Assembly: GCA_002314675.1 (NCBI GenBank)
Contig: DCGZ01000074.1
Span: 1 to 11,418 of the forward strand
From: Fibrobacter sp. UBA1765
Lineage (GTDB): Bacteria; Fibrobacterota; Fibrobacteria; Fibrobacterales; Fibrobacteraceae
Length of the DNA: 11,418 bases
Reading direction: 5' to 3'
Below the pieces are notes generated by a model. That model saw only the letters and a list, made by a program, of their open reading frames with translations. It made no database searches and had not been told where the DNA came from. The number at the start of each line of letters is the position of its first letter. The stretch's first letter is position 1. Positions 5,871 through 11,418 of the stretch are shown here, in pieces. The translations under genes and the position numbers were made by a program.

Positions 5871-7595
5871 TTACGCAAGTCGCCTTGTCACAAAAACTAT
5901 TTTTTCAGCATCAGAATGCAGTCTGTAGAATATGAATTCGCTTTTACCCACATTTTGTGTGTGGTGGAATTCCGGGACCGTACCGAACTGTACGGAATAT
6001 TCATTCTTATCAGACAGTTCCTTTTGCAAAACCTCTAGCTGCGTTGCCTGCAAAAACGCCTTCTGGTCATCTTCCACGACATAGGTCTGGCAGAACCAGC
6101 GCCTTGCATTGTCAAAATTCAAGGCATTTATTGCAGAAGCGACATCTTCCGACAGTGCGTAATTCTTGTACAGCATGAATATCTTTTTTGTAACATCGAT
6201 AATGCTTATCATGCTATAGGCCGCAGAAATTCCCTCGATAATACTATGTTCAAAATTAAGCATTGCGTTCATACGCAACTTTTCTACATAATCCGAGTCA
6301 ACGCGTTCTATAAAGAATATCGCCTTGACAACGTTGCCGTCACGCATTTCCAAAAGTCTAAAGGAAATTCTAAGCCATGTCCCATCCAAAAGCTGGTATT
6401 CGCAAGTAAGCGATGGTATTTCCTTCAAAGACTTTTTCAGATTTTCAATACTACCTGCATGAAGCAGGATTTCTCGAAATTCCGGCTTTACGCGTTCAAG
6501 AATTAATTTTCGGAATTCCGAATAACTCGGGCGCTTCACAATCTGTGAATTTGTTTCAAAAGTTTTTAAAATCCAATACGTATCGTTTTCCAAGTCAACA
6601 GTCGCCATTACATCATACGACTTTGCCAAGTTCATAATAATGGCTTCTGTTTCACGACGGTACATTTCGGCAGCAATACCACGCTTATATTCCGGATGTT
6701 CTTCGTAAAAGGCATCCTTTTCAATGTACATATTGGTTTCTGCACGCTTTGTAACATCTTCAATATACAGCGGACTATCGGACCATGCATAGCCAACAGC
6801 AGCCTTTGGAATGCGATCTGCCTTGACCGTTAAAACATACTGTTCGGCAATAGCATTAAAAGTAGCTTCGTTCAAGCCAAACAAAACAACCAAAAATTCG
6901 TCACCGCTGATTCGGTACACATTTTCTGAAGAAAACTGATACAATAGGCTTCTAGAAAATTCACGCAAAAGTTCATTGCCTGCAGAATGTCCAAAGCGGT
7001 CGTTTGTAATTTTCAATCCGTTCAAATCAGCAAAGATTACGCCCACATAAACATTCTTTCTAGAATATTTTCGGCATAGCTGCTGGTAAGAAAAGAAATT
7101 ATTCAAGCCAGTCAAAGTATCCAACTTGCAATTCAATTCCAGTTCACGCAAATCTTCAAGATCTTGTGTATAGGAATCATGTATATCGCGCACGTACAGC
7201 CAAACAACCTGTTCTTCATCAGTATATTCGTCGGAACAAATCATTTCAAGGAATACCCAGCGAACAGAATCCAGTGTGCGGCGACGGTAACGCAACCAAT
7301 AACGTTCATTACCTTGTTTAAAGTACTTTTGCAAATTGTCTAGAGCAACGCCCTTGCGGAAAATTTCAACATCAGCTTCGTAAACGCGGCCCGCATCTGC
7401 AAATTTTGAAAACCAGAGCGAAATAGAATTCGGGGCATAGCCCATGTCGCTTACGGTTTCTTCTTCAAGGACCTTTACAATTTCATAACTATCGCGAGTC
7501 AGGTTGACTTTTAGCACCTTGTAATAGGAGCGCCACATTGAAGACACGGCTTTTTCCATATTACAATTTGATTCAAGATTTCCGCGATATTCCAT
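5871..7595 (-). CDS. GGDEF domain protein with repeated PAS-like sensor domains
   Basis: This 574-residue protein has no evident membrane segment and should be cytoplasmic. Its GGDEF domain (about 156-300) opens with DTLTGLNN and has the substrate-site segment FADLNGLKITNDRFGH (188-203) and the signature RISGDEF (228-234), with Ser for the first Gly. SGDEF is found in some active diguanylate cyclases. No RxxD inhibitory site lies at the expected distance before it. Three segments share a Tyr-x-hydrophobic, acidic-hydrophobic, Tyr-hydrophobic-hydrophobic-lysine pattern at 24-43, 327-345 and 460-478; the first two are followed by an aromatic strand and an RD/ERVDSDY-like end (about 136 and 430). 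They look like PAS-type sensors placed before and after the cyclase. It probably makes c-di-GMP in response to an unknown cytoplasmic signal. The ATG is preceded by TATATTTA at 6 nt; M13 is an alternative start. Confidence 0.85.
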   Translation of the reverse strand: MEYRGNLESNCNMEKAVSSMWRSYYKVLKVNLTRDSYEIVKVLEEETVSDMGYAPNSISLWFSKFADAGRVYEADVEIFRKGVALDNLQKYFKQGNERYWLRYRRRTLDSVRWVFLEMICSDEYTDEEQVVWLYVRDIHDSYTQDLEDLRELELNCKLDTLTGLNNFFSYQQLCRKYSRKNVYVGVIFADLNGLKITNDRFGHSAGNELLREFSRSLLYQFSSENVYRISGDEFLVVLFGLNEATFNAIAEQYVLTVKADRIPKAAVGYAWSDSPLYIEDVTKRAETNMYIEKDAFYEEHPEYKRGIAAEMYRRETEAIIMNLAKSYDVMATVDLENDTYWILKTFETNSQIVKRPSYSEFRKLILERVKPEFREILLHAGSIENLKKSLKEIPSLTCEYQLLDGTWLRISFRLLEMRDGNVVKAIFFIERVDSDYVEKLRMNAMLNFEHSIIEGISAAYSMISIIDVTKKIFMLYKNYALSEDVASAINALNFDNARRWFCQTYVVEDDQKAFLQATQLEVLQKELSDKNEYSVQFGTVPEFHHTQNVGKSEFIFYRLHSDAEKIVFVTRRLA

Positions 7596-7601
7596 AGCAA
7601 C

Positions 7602-7609
7602 TAAATATA
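7602..7609 (-). promoter_or_regulatory. TATATTTA promoter-like element of the GGDEF gene
   Basis: On the minus strand TATATTTA ends 6 nt (GTTGCT) before the ATG, with no Shine-Dalgarno. The 163-bp divergent region 7596-7758 is very AT-rich and otherwise featureless to my eye. Confidence 0.4.
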
Positions 7610-7746
7610 TTAAACATAGATGCTTATAGATTCACAAATTCATTCAAAAAATATTAACAAAAAATCATGTAAAAAATTTTGAAACTGTAGCTAGTTATAT
7701 TAAGTTCCCATTTCTAGTTTATATTCCCCTCGCATAGCAAAGTTCC

Positions 7747-7754
7747 TATATTTT
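7747..7754 (+). promoter_or_regulatory. TATATTTT promoter-like element of the glycosyltransferase operon
   Basis: TATATTTTG fits TAnnTTT(T/G); its first eight bases end 4 nt (GATT) before the ATG at 7759. That matches trkH and trkA and argues for 7759 rather than the in-frame TTG at 7753, which lies within the element. Confidence 0.45.
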
Positions 7755-7758
7755 GATT

Positions 7759-10323
7759 ATGAATATTTTGCAATTGTTCAAAAACCTCCTGCATCCAGCA
7801 GGCATAGCGTCTGTAATTGTTTCTCTAGCAATTCCATTTGCCATTTACTTGATTCCAAAGAATACACTTGGGCAAATGGACTTGTATGTTGCAATTCCAT
7901 TATTTGCGGTACAAACCATAGCAGCAATTGTTCTTGCAATCCTTTTTTTCAAGGATTTTAAAGAATTTTTCAGAAAAATAAACCCAGGTCTCCCCTATCT
8001 TAGCGCCATTCTTGTGATTGCTGTCAGTGCAACAATCTATGCGGGTACTCAAATCGAGGCGCGCCACCGCGTACAAAGCGATGAAAGCGTGTTCCTTTCC
8101 TTGGCACAGAACATGTACCACAACCTGCAATCGGGCACATGCAACCAGGGCGAATTTGAAGACGGCAAACTGGAATGTAAGTCCGTAAGCAACAGCTTTA
8201 AGACAAAGGGACTTTCCTGGCTCTACCTCATGGGCATGCCGTTCCTTGGCACAGATTTGCACTGGGCGTTTACACTACAGCTCATTACGCTCACATTCAC
8301 CATTTTACTTTTCTTCTTCGCTTTGCTTGCCTGGACTGAACACGCCCCATTCGCGCTCCTTGCAACGGCTCTTCTTACAGCCCAGCCAACGCTTCTTTTT
8401 CAATTCCGTTCGCTTTCCATTGAGCCACTTTACATATTGCTTTTGGCTGTATCACTTTTGCTATGCAGATTTGCATGGGAAAAGAACACCTGGAAACACT
8501 GGGCTCTCGCTGCGCTTGCAATAGCGTTCTTTGCACAGACCCGTCAAGAAACGGTATTCTGCTATGGAGCATTCCTCCTTATGGCTGCCCCAAAAATTCT
8601 TGACAAAAAGGATTTCAAGGCTCCAAGCTTCTTTGTAATCCTTTCGCTTTTTTCCGCTCCGGTTCTTATCACAATCAGCTACTACCAGAACTTTGGATTC
8701 CAGGGAGGCGAATTCGAGGCTCACGGACACTTCCTCGAAGACGTTGCAAGGAACTGGGAAGTCATGACTTCGGCAAAGCAGATTCGAGGGCTTCCCGAGA
8801 ATCCGTTCCTAGCCTATTTTAACTACCTGTTTGCTGTTGGCGGAATTCTACTTATAGCAAAGTCAATCTACGAATGGTTCCACAAAAAGTTTGGACCCGC
8901 AAGCTTCGCACTCTGCTTTATTTTGCTTGCCGGAATACAAACCTACATGATTCTCGAAAACGTCTCTGGCGATTTCACAATCCAGATCAACCAGCGCTAT
9001 AGTCTTGTCATGTTCCCGCTTATGGCATTCCTTGGCGCATACCCGTTCTACATCGTTTTTGAATTCCTTGGCAAAATGACAGGCTGGAAATACCTAAGTG
9101 CAATAGCTTCCCTTGCTGTTGCCATCGGAGTTCTTGCCTTTACAGCCAACATGAAAGAAGCGTTCAATGCAAATATCATGTACAACCGCAACCATTTGAC
9201 AATTGAAGAACATGAAATCTGGAACTGGCTTAATGAAAAGAACGCAAAGAACAATGTTCCAAGATACTTCATTTACGCAAGGCCGTACCACTTTGTAGGT
9301 TACGGAGTTTCTTCGATTCATTATGATCGCGCACGCCAACTGAGTGCAGCGGAACTTCAAAATCTTGTAAACAAATACAATGGCGAAGTCTATTACATTC
9401 GCGGTCTTGACTGCTGGGATTCTCAGACCTACCACAAGAAAGCCGTGGAACACAGAATTCCAACGACATGTGACCACTTTGAACGCGACATGGAACTCGT
9501 CGGCGAAAAAAACATTCTAATCACCAATAACTACTGGTTGCAAATCGCCAAATTTAAGGGTCGCAAAAATTACAATACCAGTGGGGTTCTCCGTCGCATT
9601 GAATCTGGCGATACGCTAGACCTTGTTGCTTTCGAATTCGGGGAACAAAGGCCGCAAACCTGGAAAACACAGGTAACACTCAACGGCAAGGTTTCCAGCG
9701 CACCTTACACAGCACGCAAAGCTCGTTTCCAAATACCAGAAGCAAATATGCCTGGCTACCAAATTTTGCAGATTGCTGTAATTGATTCCGTAAGTCAAAA
9801 GATCATAGCCAAACATAACGTTTATAAACTTTCCAAGGAAGATTATGTTACCAAGCTTAATGACTTGCAGCCAACAAGCCACGAACAAGGCTGGGGCAGC
9901 TTAAAAGTCAACCAAAGCATAGACGGCAACCAATATTCCCTTGCCGGGGAATCTTACCCAGAAGGTCTTGGCATTCACTGGCCTTCTAAAACAACTTTTA
10001 ACGTAGCTGGCTACGACTCACTTTCAGCTCTTGTAGGGCTTGATGAAGAAAGTCTTTGCAACGAAGGCGGCGGCACACTCAAAGTTTATGGTGATGGCAA
10101 AGTACTTTCTGAAGTTCATGTTGATTACGGTGCTCCAGCAGAAATCAACGCTAGCTTACGCAGAATCAAAGAACTTGCTATCGTAACGGAACCTAAAGAA
10201 AGCAAAGATTGCGGACATGTTGACTTGGTACTCCCTCTGCTTTACAAGAACCTTTCTAACTTACCAGCTATTGAAGTTAACGACATTCGCGATTTAGAAA
10301 TTGACGATAGCTACAGGAAATAA
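7759..10323 (+). CDS. GT-C type membrane glycosyltransferase with C-terminal NPCBM domain
   Basis: This 854-residue protein has about a dozen hydrophobic segments in residues 14-465, then about 390 soluble residues. The first large loop carries QSDESVFLSLAQNMY (106-120); an acidic pair there (D108, E109) is the catalytic and metal site region of PMT_2/ArnT-like GT-C enzymes, which take sugar from a polyprenyl-phosphate donor outside the membrane. Residues 480-690 hold further extracytoplasmic beta-rich sequence. Residues about 697-825 match the NPCBM carbohydrate-binding module: LNDLQPTSHEQGWG, SIDG, GLGIHWPS (736-743), GLDEE (760-764) and VYGDGK (776-781). The next gene encodes the enzyme expected to make the lipid-linked sugar donor, with only 1 bp between them. 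Acceptor and sugar are unknown. The domain calls are firm; the reaction is inferred from family and context. Confidence 0.87.
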   Translation: MNILQLFKNLLHPAGIASVIVSLAIPFAIYLIPKNTLGQMDLYVAIPLFAVQTIAAIVLAILFFKDFKEFFRKINPGLPYLSAILVIAVSATIYAGTQIEARHRVQSDESVFLSLAQNMYHNLQSGTCNQGEFEDGKLECKSVSNSFKTKGLSWLYLMGMPFLGTDLHWAFTLQLITLTFTILLFFFALLAWTEHAPFALLATALLTAQPTLLFQFRSLSIEPLYILLLAVSLLLCRFAWEKNTWKHWALAALAIAFFAQTRQETVFCYGAFLLMAAPKILDKKDFKAPSFFVILSLFSAPVLITISYYQNFGFQGGEFEAHGHFLEDVARNWEVMTSAKQIRGLPENPFLAYFNYLFAVGGILLIAKSIYEWFHKKFGPASFALCFILLAGIQTYMILENVSGDFTIQINQRYSLVMFPLMAFLGAYPFYIVFEFLGKMTGWKYLSAIASLAVAIGVLAFTANMKEAFNANIMYNRNHLTIEEHEIWNWLNEKNAKNNVPRYFIYARPYHFVGYGVSSIHYDRARQLSAAELQNLVNKYNGEVYYIRGLDCWDSQTYHKKAVEHRIPTTCDHFERDMELVGEKNILITNNYWLQIAKFKGRKNYNTSGVLRRIESGDTLDLVAFEFGEQRPQTWKTQVTLNGKVSSAPYTARKARFQIPEANMPGYQILQIAVIDSVSQKIIAKHNVYKLSKEDYVTKLNDLQPTSHEQGWGSLKVNQSIDGNQYSLAGESYPEGLGIHWPSKTTFNVAGYDSLSALVGLDEESLCNEGGGTLKVYGDGKVLSEVHVDYGAPAEINASLRRIKELAIVTEPKESKDCGHVDLVLPLLYKNLSNLPAIEVNDIRDLEIDDSYRK
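10315..10318 (+). promoter_or_regulatory. Shine-Dalgarno AGGA of gtrB
   Basis: AGGA lies 6 nt before the ATG at 10325, inside the end of the upstream gene. It selects ATG 10325 over the in-frame TTG at 10301. It is notable as the clearest Shine-Dalgarno in the window, and it belongs to the one gene that is clearly operon-internal. Confidence 0.7.
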
Positions 10324-10324
10324 T

Positions 10325-11236
10325 ATGCTGTTATCTGTAATTGTTCCTTTGTACAATGAAGAAGAAATTGTAGAGAAAACATTCACTGTTCTTGAAGAAG
10401 AACTAAAGAATGTTGAACACGAATTGATCTTTGTCAACGACGGTTCCAAGGACAAAACACGTGAAATACTCGAACGATTGCTCCCAAGTACGCCATACAA
10501 TAAAATCGTAAATTTCAGTCGTAATTTTGGGCACCAGGCTGCATTCAGTGCAGGCCTTGACCATGCAGAAGGCGACGCAGTCGTTATCATTGACGGCGAC
10601 TTGCAAGACCCACCTTCGCTCATTCACGAAATGCTTGAAAAGTGGCGCGAAGGCTACCAGGTTGTTTACGCACAACGCAACAAGCGCGCAGGCGAAACGA
10701 TCTTTAAAAAGTTCACGGCATTTGCATTCTACCGTATCATCGGTAAACTCACAAGCATCGACATTCCACCAGACACCGGAGACTACCGCCTTATGGACCG
10801 TTGCGTGGTCGATCAGCTCAAGAACCTTCCAGAACGTAGCAGGTTCTTGCGAGGACTTGTTTGCTGGGTAGGTTTCAAAAAGATTGGAGTAAAATACGAC
10901 CGAGCAGAACGCACTGCAGGGACTTCAAAATACCCATTGAAAAAGATGATCCGTCTTGCCCTCGATGGCATTACTGGTTTTAGTTCTTCACCTTTGAAGA
11001 TTAGCTTCTACATGGGCATTCTTACAGCACTCATTGGCTTTGGCGTTTTCATTTGGTCCATTCTCGAAAAGTTCCTTTCTCCGGAAACAACAGTCCCTGG
11101 CTGGGCATCGCTAATGACAGCCATTGTATTCTTTTCAGGAGTGCAGCTCATGACAATCGGCATTCTTGGCGAATACATAGGTCGTATTTACGATGAAGTA
11201 AAGCAGAGACCGTTGTACATTGAAGACAAGAAGTAG
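10325..11236 (+). CDS. Polyprenyl-phosphate glycosyltransferase, GtrB/DPM1-like (GT2)
   Basis: This 303-residue protein has a GT-A domain (1-215) and two membrane helices (about 226-247 and 260-283), the classic GtrB/ArnC/DPM1 layout. Motifs in order are SVIVPLYNEEE (4-14), FVNDGS (36-41), the metal-binding IIDGDLQDPP (88-97, D90 and D92), DTGDYRLMD (150-158) and ERSRFLRG (170-177). Such enzymes transfer a hexose from a UDP- or GDP-sugar to undecaprenyl (or dolichyl) phosphate on the cytoplasmic face. The lipid-sugar is flipped and used by a GT-C transferase, here presumably the protein encoded immediately upstream. Start ATG 10325 begins right at the fold's first strand and has AGGA 6 nt upstream. 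The sugar specificity cannot be read by eye; glucose, mannose and aminosugars are all possible. Confidence 0.92.
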   Translation: MLLSVIVPLYNEEEIVEKTFTVLEEELKNVEHELIFVNDGSKDKTREILERLLPSTPYNKIVNFSRNFGHQAAFSAGLDHAEGDAVVIIDGDLQDPPSLIHEMLEKWREGYQVVYAQRNKRAGETIFKKFTAFAFYRIIGKLTSIDIPPDTGDYRLMDRCVVDQLKNLPERSRFLRGLVCWVGFKKIGVKYDRAERTAGTSKYPLKKMIRLALDGITGFSSSPLKISFYMGILTALIGFGVFIWSILEKFLSPETTVPGWASLMTAIVFFSGVQLMTIGILGEYIGRIYDEVKQRPLYIEDKK

Positions 11237-11418
11237 GATCTAGGGGCTATATTAGACGAGAGAACGGCACTACGTGCCTACAGACGAGCGACGAGAGAAA
11301 TGTTTGTTTTCAGTGTTTAGAGATTAGTGGCTAGGATCTAGGATTTAGGATCTAGTGATTGCTGATTTTCAGTGTTTTAAAGGGTCTAGGGTTCAGGGGT
11401 TAGGGTATAGAGAAGTTG
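11237..11418. repeat. Repeat-rich non-coding end
   Basis: No gene is visible. A 7-bp tandem TAGGATC/TAGGATT/TAGGATC runs from 11332 to 11355, and looser TAGGGT-like words follow at 11384-11408. TAGGATCTAG also starts at the gtrB stop codon. TTTTCAGTGTTT occurs twice (11307-11318, 11366-11377). AGACGAG occurs twice (11254-11260, 11282-11288) around the hairpin GGCAC-TAC-GTGCC (11266-11278). That hairpin is 29 bp past the gtrB stop and has no T-run, so it is a weak terminator candidate at best. Confidence 0.6.

Noticed and set aside
7753..7758. TTG start giving two extra residues to the GT-C protein
   Set aside because: The TTG falls inside the promoter-like element; ATG 7759 has the same 4-nt spacing as trkH and trkA.
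10301..10324. TTG start giving eight extra residues to GtrB
   Set aside because: ATG 10325 has AGGA at 6 nt and begins directly at the conserved first strand of the GT2 fold.
1..11418. CRISPR array, insertion sequence ends or attachment sites
   Set aside because: No regularly spaced long direct repeats, no transposase other than the Rpn-type gene, and no matching terminal repeats around that gene were seen.

Overview
The window reads as an accessory stretch of a chromosome from the FCB group (Fibrobacteres-Chlorobi-Bacteroidetes), most likely Fibrobacter. That placement is an inference. It rests on a TAnnTTTG-like promoter element hugging almost every lead start codon, scarce Shine-Dalgarno sites, an Rpn/PD-(D/E)XK nuclease gene, and degenerate TAGGATC-type intergenic repeats. 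No taxonomic marker gene is present.

Layout: 1-232 is non-coding. A bile-acid:sodium-symporter-family transporter (233-1132, minus) is divergent from a two-gene potassium uptake locus: the TrkH/KtrB channel subunit (1232-2617) and the TrkA/KtrA regulatory subunit (2810-3481). The two are separated by 192 bp holding a tandem duplication and a terminator-like fold. A perfect 13-bp bidirectional hairpin (3485-3514) divides trkA from a convergent Rpn-family nuclease gene (3535-4515, minus).

About 410 bp without a gene (4516-4925) follow. They contain a 27-bp imperfect palindrome and a region of nested complementary segments behind a TATAAT box, which I call a candidate structured RNA of unknown family. 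Next, on the minus strand, come an unrecognised membrane-anchored protein (4926-5849) and, 21 bp upstream of it, a GGDEF protein with an SGDEF motif and what look like three copies of a sensor domain (5871-7595).

From 7759 a plus-strand two-gene operon encodes a GT-C type membrane glycosyltransferase carrying a C-terminal NPCBM carbohydrate-binding domain (7759-10323) and, after 1 bp, a GtrB/DPM1-like polyprenyl-phosphate glycosyltransferase (10325-11236). The expected division of labour is that GtrB loads a sugar onto undecaprenyl phosphate and the GT-C protein moves it to an acceptor outside the membrane. The end (11237-11418) is repeat-rich and non-coding.

The most interesting points are the start-codon-proximal promoter elements implying leaderless mRNAs, the unassigned structured region at 4624-4880, the GT-C/NPCBM fusion, and the repeated sensor domains around the GGDEF domain.
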